DNA of 64,000 nucleotides. Origin: Tardiphaga sp. vice304. GTDB lineage: Bacteria > Pseudomonadota > Alphaproteobacteria > Rhizobiales > Xanthobacteraceae. The notes beneath the pieces were generated by a model that was not told where the DNA came from, did not search any database, and was given only the letters and a program-made list of their open reading frames with translations. The position numbers and the translations under genes were made by a program. The stretch is from positions 1,600,001 through 1,664,000 of the forward strand of contig NZ_CP041402.1 of NCBI RefSeq assembly GCF_007018905.1. Direction: 5' to 3'. How positions within the stretch are numbered: position 1 is the stretch's first letter; every line of letters begins with the position of its first letter. Below, one piece after another: positions 1 to 11,583 of this stretch.

Positions 1-1003
1 TGTAGCCCACATAGACCCTGCGATCGAATGACATGAGCAGGCGCCTGATCTCTCCGTTGACGCGCTTCGGATCGTAATCCTGCTCGAATGTGCCATCCTC
101 AAGAATGGGCTGATCGCCGGTATCGACCGACGCCTGGTCGGACTCGTCGTCGATGACAAGAACCGGCGCTGCCTTTGCTGGCCCGGGAAGTCGTGCGATC
201 CAGCTATTAAGATTCTCCAGGACCTTCGCATTCTTCTTGACGATGAATACGCAGGGCTGACTGACCGGTGAAAAATTGAACTGGTCGGCCATGCGTTGGT
301 TGAAGTCGCCATTCGCATCAGCCATGGTCAGGCTGTCGACGGTCAGCTGCGGATTGAAGTTGCCAACCCCGATGATCCGCAGAGGCTGGTTCGGCACCCG
401 AGTCTTGGGATTCGTGTCGTAGCCAAGAAAGTCCTTGTCAAAACGCTTCTGGGTCTGAAGACGCAGTATCTTGTGCATGCCGGCAAGTACGATGATGATG
501 CGGTAGCCCGCATCTGCCGCACGGTTCACGACTCCCGCGTAACTGGCGGTTTTTCCGGACTGCACATCGCCGACGACGAGCCCGCGCCAGTCCCAGCTTC
601 CCGGGCGCTTCGGATCATCCATGACCTCCAGAATCCGGGCGGTGCTCTCCTGCAGTTGCTGGATCGACTCGACCGGCCACCCGTCTTCCTCCAGCTTGTA
701 GAGATAGCGCTGCATGAACGGGCCGGGCTGCCGACGTGCCCCGAGATACCAGGGGGCAGGTCTCTCCTTGTCCTGCAGCGCCAGCGCCGGACCCTGCTCT
801 GTTACGAAGATCGTCCAGAGCATCCGTTCAGCGGCCTCCTTCTGCTCGGAAGTAACGGCCTGCCTGGTCATCAGCGTGAATGTCTGAGCATCCAGGTCCA
901 CAATTCTGGCAATGCCCTCCCGATTGATGACCTCGCCGGATTCTTTTTGCACCTGCAGGATTTTTCTTGCTCTGAGCGCGAGTGCCTCAACGATGTCTGT
1001 CAT
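1..1003 (-). CDS. Z1 domain P-loop protein of a MORC/Z1/Dcm/Vsr system (partial, 3' end beyond window)
   Basis: The reverse strand is open from an ATG at 1003 to the window edge (334 codons, C-terminus missing). A P-loop GDVQSGKT lies at about residues 145-152 and a Walker B-like VLVIDDESDQAS near residue 275. Both are hallmarks of the Z1 domain found in restriction-modification-like operons. The start overlaps the stop of the ATPase gene upstream by ATGA, so the two are probably translationally coupled. Known from the family: Z1 proteins accompany MutL/MORC-type ATPases, Dcm-type methylases and Vsr nucleases and are thought to supply the motor or effector activity. A role in restriction is inferred from context. 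Confidence 0.85.
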   Translation of the reverse strand, partial: MTDIVEALALRARKILQVQKESGEVINREGIARIVDLDAQTFTLMTRQAVTSEQKEAAERMLWTIFVTEQGPALALQDKERPAPWYLGARRQPGPFMQRYLYKLEEDGWPVESIQQLQESTARILEVMDDPKRPGSWDWRGLVVGDVQSGKTASYAGVVNRAADAGYRIIIVLAGMHKILRLQTQKRFDKDFLGYDTNPKTRVPNQPLRIIGVGNFNPQLTVDSLTMADANGDFNQRMADQFNFSPVSQPCVFIVKKNAKVLENLNSWIARLPGPAKAAPVLVIDDESDQASVDTGDQPILEDGTFEQDYDPKRVNGEIRRLLMSFDRRVYVGY

Positions 1004-2493
1004 GTCGCTTCCCTCATCCTCCGCACGAGTTCCGCTCTCAGCTCGGTCAGGTCACCGGGAAGACTGACGAGTAGCATGTTTGCGCGCTGATCCGGGGTCA
1101 TGGATGCCGGCAGAGCCTTTCCAAGTTCAAGAAGCTGATTACTCAGCTGCGCGATCTCGTTTGCATCCATTGGCGTTACCGCTGTGGCTTCCGTTTCGGA
1201 CACGTCAAGCCAGATACGCTCAATCGGTACGCTTCTTTCGATGATCGACAGCATGGCATTCAGAGGGCGGACGCCGCCTGCGCTGTTTCGAAAGGCTACG
1301 ACCAGAGGATGTTCGCGGTTGATCCTGTACTGAAGGCCTTTCGGACCTTTCAGTGCCAGCCAGACCGTGGGCGCCGCGTGCGGGAGCCCGCGCGCGTGAG
1401 CGCCCTGACCTCGGAAGGCAAAGACCTCGCGGGCCTCCTGACGGCAACGACCGCCGATGGCTGTCAGCCGCGCCCGGAGCGTGCCGGGCGGACGCGCCTG
1501 GGATTTACGAACGTCGATTCGCCAGTCCCTGTCCAGATCGGTGGGAAGATCGACCTCGATGCGCGCGAGACGGCTCGCCTCATCGCGGGTCCACGTACGA
1601 ACACCACCGAGACCGAGCCAGCTGCCGGCGACGAGCATCCGCTTTCCGCGATAGACGTAGAAGCCCTGACGAGCTGCCCAGCCGCCATGGCCTCCGGCAG
1701 TCTCGTATTCCGCTTCATTTGCAAATCGATCGCGGTGCGGGAGTACATAGGGTCTGACGGTGAAAGCGGAGCCCGCATGGCGAATCCGTTCGGATGGCAG
1801 CTCGCGCGTTGAAGGATGCCCGGTCTGAAACGGGTCCCAGGCCTTTATCGCACGTCCGTTGCAGATGATGGCAAGTCTCGTTGCATCACCATCGATGAAC
1901 CGATGGAAAACCATGCCAAGGTGGGCGCGGAGATCCTCAAGGCGAAGGTAGAAGGTCTCTTTCGCAAGCCCCGACAGGCCTCCCAGGGAATCCATTCGAT
2001 CCCACAGAACGACAGTGCCATGTTCAAGCTGGGCCAGTTTGGTGACCAGGGGGTGCTTTGGCATGACTGCCGGAACGGTCGCGAACCATCCGCGTTTCGC
2101 TATTTCGTCAACGTCCAGAACCAGCGCCGATGTCTTGCTCACTGTTCTGCTGATAATCGTGATTTGGCGGCACTGGGACAGCGACGCTGTCTTCAGTCCC
2201 AGTCCGAACCTGCCCAGATCGCTGGCCGTTCGCGTAGAGGCTGGACCCGTACCGCCGAAGCGCAGCGCTTCGGCCAGCGTCGTACGGTCCATCCCGTTGC
2301 CGTTGTCGAACAGCGCGACCTGCGGGTGACCGTCATTCCACTCGATTTCGAGTTCAATGGTCGCGGCCTCTGCCGCGATGCTGTTGTCAATCAGGTCGGC
2401 GATCGCCGTTTCCGGAGAGTAGCCGAGACCCCTGAGGGACTCGACAAGAGCTGCGGCCGACGGAGTGATCTCGACGGGCCGCTCTTTTGCCAT
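1000..2493 (-). CDS. GHKL (MutL/MORC-like) ATPase of a restriction-modification-like operon
   Basis: The 497-residue protein starts with a GHKL ATP-binding fold. The N-box-like ADLIDNS is at 32-38, the G1 box DNGNGM at 63-68 and the G2 box GRFGLGLKT at 94-102. These form the Bergerat nucleotide-binding pocket. The rest of the chain is not recognisable to me but has the length of the bacterial MORC/MutL homologues described in restriction-modification operons. It starts 2 bp after the methyltransferase stop and overlaps the Z1 gene by ATGA, so it is the third gene of a four-gene operon (vsr, dcm, this gene, Z1). Probable role: an ATP-dependent clamp coupling recognition to nuclease or Z1 action. 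Confidence 0.85.
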   Translation of the reverse strand: MAKERPVEITPSAAALVESLRGLGYSPETAIADLIDNSIAAEAATIELEIEWNDGHPQVALFDNGNGMDRTTLAEALRFGGTGPASTRTASDLGRFGLGLKTASLSQCRQITIISRTVSKTSALVLDVDEIAKRGWFATVPAVMPKHPLVTKLAQLEHGTVVLWDRMDSLGGLSGLAKETFYLRLEDLRAHLGMVFHRFIDGDATRLAIICNGRAIKAWDPFQTGHPSTRELPSERIRHAGSAFTVRPYVLPHRDRFANEAEYETAGGHGGWAARQGFYVYRGKRMLVAGSWLGLGGVRTWTRDEASRLARIEVDLPTDLDRDWRIDVRKSQARPPGTLRARLTAIGGRCRQEAREVFAFRGQGAHARGLPHAAPTVWLALKGPKGLQYRINREHPLVVAFRNSAGGVRPLNAMLSIIERSVPIERIWLDVSETEATAVTPMDANEIAQLSNQLLELGKALPASMTPDQRANMLLVSLPGDLTELRAELVRRMREAT

Positions 2494-2495
2494 CT

Positions 2496-4001
2496 CTAGG
2501 CAACCTGACGATCATCAGTCTGATCTGCAGACTGTGCTGCCCTATCCAGCTGTTCACGAACGACGCGGGCGACAGCCAGGCCGAGCAGCGGTGGCACCGC
2601 ATTTCCGATCTGCCGGAAGGCAGCATTCATGGCACCTGAAAAGACAAAACCATCCGGAAAAGACTGAAGCCGTGCAGCTTCGCGCACGGACACCGTCCGG
2701 CACTGCTGACCGTCATAATGGATATGCGAATAAGTGTCCTTGCCCATGTGAGCCGTCAGCGTGCGCGACGGCTTCGCCGGATCAAGCTTCCACCACTTGT
2801 TCGGAAATTTTGCGGGATCGTAAGGCGGGACCATTGCACTTCTGAGATCGCGATAGGCCGCAGAGTTCTTGTGAACGCCGGTGAGGCGCTTTTTACGCAG
2901 GGCCTCCTCGAACATCTCCTCGGCAAGCTTTCTCGCCAGCGGATAGTCGGCACCATGATCCATGGCTTCGAAAATTGGAAAGTCGCGAGGCGTCAGACGA
3001 ACGAGATGACCATCCGTGCCGGCGTCGCGGCCGAATCCATCCCAGCTCCGCATGAGGCCGGCGTATTCCGAAAGTGCTTTCTTGCTCTCGCGATACGGCA
3101 GGGTGTCGGTAAGCTTGCGTCGGCGGATCACTCGCGGTTCGCTGACATGCTCGGTGATCCGGGGAAGGTCTGCCAGAGCCTGCCTCGCCCCCACAGCCGG
3201 CTTCAATGTGTCGGACGGTTGGTGAAGCTGGTGGAAGCGCCCGCTGGTCTGATCGACGTGTTTGAGAGCAACCCGGCGGGTCCCCTGATAACCGCTCGGC
3301 AGCTCGGCGAAGTGAGTGGGCACGGGGAAGCGAGGGTTCTCTCCAGTGACGCGGGCGAGGGCTACAATGAACAGGCGTTCTCTGATCTGCGGCACACCGA
3401 AGTAGGCAGCGTTGAGAAGTGTGTATCCTGTCGAATACCCGGCAGCTTCCAGATGCTCGCAGATCTCCTCCGGAACGTTGTGCCCGCCGAAATTGAGAAT
3501 ATCGGGAACGTTCTCGATGATGATCGCGAGCGGTTGCGTATCCTCAACGTATTTCAAAAACCGGCGATAGAGCGCGGCGCGCGGGTCCTTCTGGAAAGCG
3601 TCCTCTTCACCGCCGGACATGGAGCGAAGCTTTGACCGGCCGATACGGGCAAAGGCTTGGCAGGGCAGACCGGCGGCGAGGACGTCAAACGAGTCCGCCG
3701 TAGCAGTCGACAGCTCAAGTTCAGCTACCAGCTCATCTGCCGATACCGTCTCCATGTTTCGCGGAGCGGCCCAGGGGCCTGCCACGTCGTGACCATTGGC
3801 GAAGTTGAGGGCGTAGCTTTTTGCGGCTTCGGGATCGATCTCGATGTGGGCAGCAAGTTCAAATCCTGCGGTCTGCAAGCCCAGGGAGAGGCCGCCGCAA
3901 CCGGAACAGATCTCGAGCGCGCGCGGACTTCCACCCGAGCGCAACCGGGAGAGCTTTCTCTGGCGAATCAGTAGCGCATCTGCGGCAATCATCGGGGACA
4001 C
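2496..4001 (-). CDS. C5 cytosine-specific DNA methyltransferase (Dcm family)
   Basis: This 501-residue protein transfers methyl from S-adenosylmethionine to C5 of cytosine. Family motifs are in the usual order: motif I CSGCGG at 32-37, the catalytic PCQ loop at 113-115, ENV (motif VI) at 163-165, QIRERLF (motif VIII), and RQIGNAVPP (motif X) near the C-terminus. The target-recognition region between motifs VIII and IX is long, so specificity cannot be read. The start overlaps the end of vsr by 13 bp, and the ATPase gene follows after 2 bp. It should protect host sites cut by the operon nuclease and create the deamination-prone 5-methylcytosines that Vsr repairs. Confidence 0.93.
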   Translation of the reverse strand: MSPMIAADALLIRQRKLSRLRSGGSPRALEICSGCGGLSLGLQTAGFELAAHIEIDPEAAKSYALNFANGHDVAGPWAAPRNMETVSADELVAELELSTATADSFDVLAAGLPCQAFARIGRSKLRSMSGGEEDAFQKDPRAALYRRFLKYVEDTQPLAIIIENVPDILNFGGHNVPEEICEHLEAAGYSTGYTLLNAAYFGVPQIRERLFIVALARVTGENPRFPVPTHFAELPSGYQGTRRVALKHVDQTSGRFHQLHQPSDTLKPAVGARQALADLPRITEHVSEPRVIRRRKLTDTLPYRESKKALSEYAGLMRSWDGFGRDAGTDGHLVRLTPRDFPIFEAMDHGADYPLARKLAEEMFEEALRKKRLTGVHKNSAAYRDLRSAMVPPYDPAKFPNKWWKLDPAKPSRTLTAHMGKDTYSHIHYDGQQCRTVSVREAARLQSFPDGFVFSGAMNAAFRQIGNAVPPLLGLAVARVVREQLDRAAQSADQTDDRQVA

Positions 4002-4402
4002 AGCATTTCCTTCAACCTCTTGTGAAGGCCGTCAGAATCCGTGGTCTCACACTCCCAGATGATTGCGACGCGCCACCCCATTCCCTCCAGCCCCGCCTGC
4101 ACGCTTCTGTCGCGTGCCACGTTCTTCTCAAACTTCTCGTGCCAAATTTGTATATTTGATTTAGGCACATAGCAATAAGGGCACCCTTCATGCCTGTGCC
4201 AAAAACAGCCATGGACGAACAGGGCGGTCTTCCTGCCCGGGAAGACCAGGTCCGGCGACCCGGGAAGCTTTCTGACATGCAGGCGAAAGCGGAAGCCGAG
4301 CCGGTGTGCCGCGCTGCGCACGACCAGTTCGGGCTTCGTGCCTTTGCCGCGAATGCGGCTCATCATCTCGGACCGGCGCGCCGGGCTCACAATATCTGCC
4401 AC
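3989..4402 (-). CDS. vsr: Very short patch repair endonuclease
   Basis: Vsr nicks 5' of T:G mismatches produced by deamination of 5-methylcytosine. The signature is clear: VSPARRSEMMSRIRGKGTKPE near the start, SPDLVFP with the catalytic Asp, and FVHGCFWHRHEGC with the zinc/catalytic His-Cys cluster. I chose the GTG at 4402 (giving VADIVSPARR) because it matches usual Vsr starts and length (about 137 aa). An in-frame TTG at 4462 would add 20 residues. The 3' end overlaps the methyltransferase by 13 bp, the standard dcm-vsr pairing. It is the first gene of the operon, so the promoter should lie in 4403-4700. Confidence 0.9.
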   Translation of the reverse strand: MADIVSPARRSEMMSRIRGKGTKPELVVRSAAHRLGFRFRLHVRKLPGSPDLVFPGRKTALFVHGCFWHRHEGCPYCYVPKSNIQIWHEKFEKNVARDRSVQAGLEGMGWRVAIIWECETTDSDGLHKRLKEMLCPR

Positions 4403-4789
4403 TACATCACATCCCTGGTCGCATCGCAGATGAGCTGGTCTATTGCTTGGCAAGGTTGCCAATAACAGTTGCCGGCGCGCTTGATCGCTCCTGGAAGCTC
4501 TCGCATCGATAACTTATGAAACTGACGGCTCACGCGAGAAAAGAATATATTCCTTCATGGTATTCATGAAGGAAAGTTGACGAGAAATCTCGAAAATCCT
4601 TGCCTGAACGTCAAGCTTTTGCGATTTCCGCAAAGGCAGACTCGCCCCGTTGCGGGGCACTAATATGCCGCGCCGATGGTACACGTTGGGTACATCTTAG
4701 GAACTTATTTCATAATAGGAAGAAACGCCGTGAGACAAAATCAATAGGTTCCATAACATTCGATAGACGAGCTATCTCAGCAACGGCCG
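4403..4789. other. Intergenic region between the defence operon and the recombinase module
   Basis: No convincing gene is seen. The stretch is more AT-rich than its surroundings around 4530-4590 and 4700-4760, and it must hold the promoter of the leftward vsr-dcm operon. Short ORFs here have no recognisable product. It may also contain one end of the element carried by the serine recombinase, but I could not identify an att core. Confidence 0.4.
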
Positions 4790-5619
4790 CTAGTCTATCC
4801 ATGCCAAAGGCAGCGTCTTCCATGCATGCTGCCGTTTGATATCGGTGGGCTGGGTCCCATCCAGGATAGCTGAAACCAGGCTGGGCGACAAAAACGCCAA
4901 GCGAAGCTCCTGCCGAACGACCTTGGGGTGGATGTTTTGCGCCGCAGCGAGATTTTCGATGGTGTCGTAAGCACCGTCCTGCAGTGTGTGTAGCCAGTGA
5001 CGCGCCCGAACCATCGATTGGATCAAGCTCTCGTCCGGTTTCCAGTTGTCGGTGTTGTGGTTCTCGATGAGAGATGACGAGCCCGTCGTCCGGCTCTGCC
5101 AAGGCAGAGCAATATCTCCGGGAGTACGGCCGGCAGCCGGGAGGTCATCCGGGGACGCCATCTTGATCAGCACCTCACTGCGGCTGACGATGATGCGGTC
5201 GACCAGTTGTAGGGCGGCGCGACTATCTGCTTGTGGTATCGCGCTGGTCGGCGTTCGCGACGGTAATGCCGCAAGTACGTAGTCCTCGATTTCCTGGGCG
5301 GGGACCCGGCCCAAAGATCCGACCTCGGACTTGCGGCCGCGCAACAGAGCCGAGCTTACGTAAAAGCGATACCGGACCCCATTTTTCGCCGAGAAGCTTG
5401 GGGTCATGCGGTTACCGCGGTCGTCATACAGCTTTCCCATGAAGAGCGCTTCACTGGCGGTCTGGCTGGCTTTCCGGCGGATCGAGTTGGACCGAAGAAG
5501 CGCTTGGACTGCGTCGAACACCTTGCGGTCGACGATCGGTTGATGCTCGCCTGGAAACCACTTGTCCTTGTGGCCGGTCTCGCCGACATAGACCCTGTTT
5601 TTGAGAAAGTGAGCGAGCG
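4790..5619 (-). pseudogene. Large serine recombinase, C-terminal part (split by IS21)
   Basis: This is the 3' portion of a site-specific recombinase gene (AHFLKNRVYVGE, then a recombinase and C-terminal DNA-binding region, ending at 4790). The 5' portion is at 8257-8976. Joining the sequence left of 5620 to that right of 8261, with one copy of CGAGCG removed, gives FTYGPLAHFLKNRVYVGE in one frame. The gene was therefore intact before the IS21 insertion. The full product would be about 518 residues. This half has no catalytic domain and is presumably non-functional. Confidence 0.9.
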
Positions 5620-5774
5620 TGTAGCGCGACAATCAGGATGAGAATCCCGCGACAATCAGGATGAGAATGCGCCGCTGCTGGGGTGACGAAGGGAGGGCGT
5701 AGCCCGACCGGAGGCACCCCAGCAGCGGCGTGTCGGCCCGAAGGGGCCTCATTGGCGGTAACGGCGGCTGGTAA

Positions 5775-8122
<2,348 letters not shown>

Positions 8123-8256
8123 TTGTCGCTCCACGACAATCAACTCTACAGCACGCGATTATCGCTTGCGTTATCGTCAGGCCGCGACAATCATCCCCAC
8201 GCCGCGACCGCTAAATTGCCATCCTGATTGTCGCGCTTCCCATCCAGATTGACGCG

Positions 8257-8976
8257 CTACACGAGCGGACCGTAGGTGAACGGAATGCCGCCGTTGTACT
8301 TGGCGACTCTGGTGGTCCGGCGCTTTGTCACGATGCCCCGGGCATTCAGGTCCGCGACCAGTTTGGCGAAGCTCTCCAGCTCCAGATAGCGCTTGAAGAT
8401 TGTGCGGACGGTTTCGGCCTCATCCTTGTCGATGACCAGCTTCTTGTTCACGGCCCGGTAGCCGAGCGGCACTGTGCCGCCGGTCCATTTGCCCTTCCGC
8501 CGGCTCGCCGCGATCTTGTCCCGGACACGCTCGGACGACAGCTCCCGCTCAAATTGGGCGAAAGACAACAGCACGTTCAGCGTCAGCCGTCCCATGGAAG
8601 AGGTCGTGTTGAACTGCTGCGTCACGGCCACAAACGAGATCGACTTGGCATCGAAAGCCACGACCAGCTTGGCGAAGTCAGCGAGCGAGCGTGTCAACCG
8701 GTCGATCTTGTAGACGACAATGACGTCGACCTTTCCGGCGTCGACGTCCTTTAGCAGTCGCTGAAGTGCCGGGCGGTCAAGATTGCCACCCGAGTAAGCG
8801 GGGTCGTCATAGCGCTCGGCGAGGGCCCGCCACCCCTGCGAGGCCTGACTCTTTATATACGCCTCACAGGAGTCACGCTGGGCATCGAGCGAGTTGAATT
8901 CGAGGTCCAGCCCGTGCTCGGTCGATTTCCGGGTGTAGATGGCGCAGCGGAGCGGCTTGATCGGGCTAGAGGCCAT
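8257..8976 (-). pseudogene. Large serine recombinase, catalytic N-terminal part (split by IS21)
   Basis: The fragment keeps the whole resolvase/invertase catalytic domain: AIYTRKSTEHG with the nucleophile Ser at residue 18, then YKIDRLTRSLADF and ERELSSERVRDKIA, and the start of the recombinase domain. It stops at GPLV because the reading frame runs 2 codons into the IS21 end. The gene overlaps the DUF2924 gene by 11 bp. DUF3489-DUF2924-recombinase is a recurrent cassette on alphaproteobacterial genomic islands and prophage remnants. The catalytic half alone might still be expressed but lacks most of the DNA-binding region. Confidence 0.9.
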
Positions 8977-9541
8977 GGCGACGCTTCTTGATGCGGATTT
9001 TCACCTCTGCCAGTTCCACGTTCCGCTTCCGGTAGTCACTGCCGCCGCCGAGCGGTGGCTTTCGCACCGACGGTTCCTTGACGTCCTGCTTGACCCGCAA
9101 ACCGAAGAAGCGCGGCCCGTTCCAGCGGGTGCCGGTGATCAACTGAGCGACTTCCGAGAGATTGCCGTAGATCTGGCCGTCAAAGGCAAAGCCGTCCGCC
9201 AACACGGTCACCCGGTAGCTCTTGCCCTTCCACTGGCGCACGAGGGTTGATCCTGCCTTGATGCGTGGAGGCAGCACGAGCTTGCCGGTCGGCTTCGCGG
9301 CATAGGACTTGATCAGTTGGTCGAGCTGCCGCTGGACGGGGCGGGGAAGACCGCCATATGCCCTCTCCTGAATGCGCTGGGCGATGCTGCGTCGGAGCAG
9401 ATCCGGTCCGTATGCCTGCGGCGGATCGGTACGGAACAGCTCCCGGTAACGGCCGCGCAACTGGATGATCGGCACGGCCGGGAGCCGATCTAGCTCGGCC
9501 TCGACTGCTGGATCGCGATGTTTGGCGTTGGTCACCGGCAT
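8966..9541 (-). CDS. DUF2924 family protein
   Basis: This 191-residue protein is of the DUF2924 type (LRGRYRELFRTDPP at the start, then LVRQWKGKSYRVTVL and LITGTRWNGPRFFGL). The family is regularly found directly upstream of serine recombinases on islands; its biochemical role is unknown to me. The ATG at 9541 overlaps the preceding stop by one base (TGATG), with a GTG one codon earlier as alternative. The 3' end overlaps the recombinase gene. The tail is lysine and arginine rich (KIRIKKRRHGL), suggesting nucleic-acid binding. Confidence 0.8.
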   Translation of the reverse strand: MPVTNAKHRDPAVEAELDRLPAVPIIQLRGRYRELFRTDPPQAYGPDLLRRSIAQRIQERAYGGLPRPVQRQLDQLIKSYAAKPTGKLVLPPRIKAGSTLVRQWKGKSYRVTVLADGFAFDGQIYGNLSEVAQLITGTRWNGPRFFGLRVKQDVKEPSVRKPPLGGGSDYRKRNVELAEVKIRIKKRRHGL

Positions 9542-9912
9542 CACCGCTGACCGACCGGCTTGGCGATCTTGTAGACCCGGACCTCGTCAACCATCTCCGA
9601 TGAAAGCTTGAGATTCAGCTTCTTCTTCACGACCCCGGCCAGAAATCCGCGCACGGAATGGGGCTGCCAATCAGTGGCCTTCATGATCGCAGCGATGGTG
9701 CTGCCCGTCGGCTGGCCGAGCATGGTCAGGACCTTCTGCTGCTTGGACGAGATGGCGGCCGGTTTTGCTGGGGAAGCGGAGGAGGGAGACGGGGGCTTGG
9801 TCGGGCGGGCTTTGCTTGCCGATGCCGGTTTCTTAGCGGCCGAACGGCTGGGGTTTGCTATCGCATGAGCCGGTTTTGCGGGGGCTGATTTCTTATTTGC
9901 CGTGGTGGCCAT
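9541..9912 (-). CDS. DUF3489 family protein
   Basis: This 123-residue protein begins with an Ala/Lys/Pro-rich low-complexity tail and ends in the conserved DUF3489 domain ([31 protein letters not shown]), which resembles a small winged helix. The ATG at 9912 follows a good AGGAGAG site; an upstream GTG would add 14 residues. It is the first gene of the three-gene recombinase module and is coupled to DUF2924 by TGATG. A DNA-binding or accessory role in site-specific recombination is inferred. Confidence 0.78.
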   Translation of the reverse strand: MATTANKKSAPAKPAHAIANPSRSAAKKPASASKARPTKPPSPSSASPAKPAAISSKQQKVLTMLGQPTGSTIAAIMKATDWQPHSVRGFLAGVVKKKLNLKLSSEMVDEVRVYKIAKPVGQR

Positions 9913-9997
9913 CTTGCTCTCCTGTTCGACGACAGCATCCGCTGCCACCGACACAGCCCCGCGATGGCGGGGCCAAGGAGAGCCAAACTAGACCTGC

Positions 9998-10219
9998 TTA
10001 CTCTCGGCTGAGCCGGCTAATCAACGAGGCGGCGTCATGTAGGCGGCCAGCCTCGTAGAGCATCTGGTCGATCTCCATGGAAAAAGTGATGCCCTCCGTG
10101 ACGCTGCCCGAGGCAGCGCAGATGTCGGCGGCCCTGCCGATGCGGGCCGCATCGGCCAGTCGAATGGCGATTTCGCTCAAGATGAATTTAAAGGCGGGGT
10201 CGATTGCTGCGCGGTCCAT
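9998..10219 (-). CDS. Small conserved hypothetical protein
   Basis: The 73-residue product is preceded by a strong GGAGG site. It is predicted helical and acidic, without recognisable domain (SEIAIRLADAARIG, MLYEAGRLHDAASL). It lies upstream of and in the same direction as the DUF3489 module, so it probably belongs to the same island. Function unknown. Confidence 0.55.
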   Translation of the reverse strand: MDRAAIDPAFKFILSEIAIRLADAARIGRAADICAASGSVTEGITFSMEIDQMLYEAGRLHDAASLISRLSRE

Positions 10220-10394
10220 GGCGTCCTCCCTGAACTGGACGTAGTACCGCTCTGGTGCCGCCGAAAGTCGAGCGATTGTCGAGCAATCTTGTGGCTCTTA
10301 CTGGCTCCGCCCGATCATGAAATGATCGATGAAAACGCCGCTGAACCCATCCCCACGGCTAGCGAACCGACTTCCTGGGTCTGCCAGCCACCTT

Positions 10395-10640
10395 CTAGGT
10401 CGGTTCGCCCGCCACGAAGGCCTTAAGCAGCTTGACAGGATCGGCGTCCAGGGCCCGAGCAATGGCAATAAATTCGATCAGGTCGATCCGGCGCTCTCCA
10501 CCCTCGTATTTTGCGATGAAGGACTGAGGTTTCCCGAGCTTCGCGGCCAATGGCTGCTGTCGAACGCCGGCATTCTCCCGCACAGCAACAAGCATGGCGA
10601 TAAGCCGGGCGTATTCCGCCGATTTGAGGGACTTCTGCAT
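10395..10640 (-). CDS. XRE-family transcriptional regulator
   Basis: This 81-residue protein is one Cro/C1-type helix-turn-helix (RENAGVRQQPLAAKLGKPQSFIAKYEGGERRI, cited here as residues 20-51) with a short C-terminal extension. It is transcribed divergently from the HNH nuclease gene. A perfect 6+6 palindrome lies 38 bp upstream of its start at 10678-10692. Autorepression, and control of the neighbouring gene, is inferred. Confidence 0.85.
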   Translation of the reverse strand: MQKSLKSAEYARLIAMLVAVRENAGVRQQPLAAKLGKPQSFIAKYEGGERRIDLIEFIAIARALDADPVKLLKAFVAGEPT

Positions 10641-10677
10641 GCGCCGCCAGGGCCGGGAATTGGCGGCGGCAAATTTG

Positions 10678-10692
10678 ATCCTAGAATAGGAT
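10678..10692. promoter_or_regulatory. Candidate operator (ATCCTA-GAA-TAGGAT)
   Basis: A perfect inverted repeat with 6-bp arms and 3-bp spacer sits between the divergent XRE regulator (start 10640) and HNH gene (start 10777). Position and symmetry fit a binding site for the XRE dimer. Binding itself is inferred. Confidence 0.5.
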
Positions 10693-10776
10693 TATCCCAA
10701 AACTGGATAGTGCGGCCCACAAGCATTATTGTCTGCGTCGACCACGCAATTGGGCTGGCACAAACTTGGGCGTACA

Positions 10777-11529
10777 ATGAACGATGCACTCAGAGCCGCT
10801 GTATTCGCACGTGATAAAGCTATCTGTTCGTTTTCCGGTCTTTCCGTCTGGTATCTCGATCATGGCACGGCGCCTTTTTCGCACGCCGACTGGGTCGATC
10901 ATGTCAAACCGAAGTCGCGAGGTGGAAAGGACACCTTAGAAAATCTGGTCTGCGCTTCATTTTTCTACAACTGCAAGAAGCTCAACAATGGATCAGACTG
11001 CCAATATCTTTTCAGCGAGGGCGCACCGACCGAAATCTTTTACTTTACACACGGAGAGCTTTCATCCCAGCAAGCCTCGCTACTGAACAGCCATAAGAAT
11101 ATCACGGCCCCCGACTGGTACTTCAATAGAGCGATCTACAATGTGATGGTTGCCATCCAGAATGACCTTGCCAAGGTAGACGCAACGCGCGACCGCGAGT
11201 ATTGGTTGACCTCAGCCCGCAAGCGGATCGAAACCTGGAAGAAAATGACTAGCGCAATTTCCTCGTTCGAATCACGAGGGCTTGTGCGTTTCCCAGATGC
11301 CGAAGATATAAATTTGATGCTTAGCCTTTGCTCTGCCCCATATGAAAAATGGGGGAAAATATACAAGCAACTGCTGAAATGCACGCGCGACAATGAAAAT
11401 ACACTGGCAAAGTTTCTAAAGGCGAAAAGTGCGTCTGCTCGGAAGCGCACAGTTTTGGAGGCCGAAGCAAAGCGCTTCGTGACAGCACCATTGATCGAGG
11501 TGATCCGCAAAAATGCAGGTCTGTTATAG
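10777..11529 (+). CDS. HNH endonuclease family protein
   Basis: The 250-residue protein has an N-terminal HNH nuclease module: AVFARDKAICSFSG, DHVKPKSRGGKDTLEN with the first His and Asn, and a following NLVCASFFYNCKKLN. The remaining 150 residues are helical and unassigned. The ATG at 10777 begins at the conserved ALRAAVFARD block; an upstream start would add 16 unrelated residues. It faces the XRE regulator, a layout seen in controlled nuclease genes on islands. It may be a defence or mobile-element nuclease; the target is unknown. Confidence 0.7.
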   Translation: MNDALRAAVFARDKAICSFSGLSVWYLDHGTAPFSHADWVDHVKPKSRGGKDTLENLVCASFFYNCKKLNNGSDCQYLFSEGAPTEIFYFTHGELSSQQASLLNSHKNITAPDWYFNRAIYNVMVAIQNDLAKVDATRDREYWLTSARKRIETWKKMTSAISSFESRGLVRFPDAEDINLMLSLCSAPYEKWGKIYKQLLKCTRDNENTLAKFLKAKSASARKRTVLEAEAKRFVTAPLIEVIRKNAGLL

Positions 11530-11535
11530 AAGATT

Positions 11536-11558
11536 CGGCGGCGCTTTAAGCGCCGCCG
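11536..11558. terminator. Hairpin between convergent genes
   Basis: A near-perfect GC stem (CGGCGGCGCT / AGCGCCGCCG) with a very short loop lies between the ends of the convergent HNH and DUF5681 genes. There is no strong T tract, so it may act as a bidirectional terminator or a transcript stabiliser. Confidence 0.5.
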
Positions 11559-11583
11559 CTGATGTCAGCATCACTTGCCATGT

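Noticed and set aside
296..1090. Forward 264-aa ORF at the window start
   Set aside because: It is antisense to the Z1 gene, which has clear motifs on the reverse strand; the forward product has no family resemblance.
3850..3885. tRNA-like GTTCAAATCC sequence
   Set aside because: It lies inside the methyltransferase coding region and no cloverleaf could be built around it.
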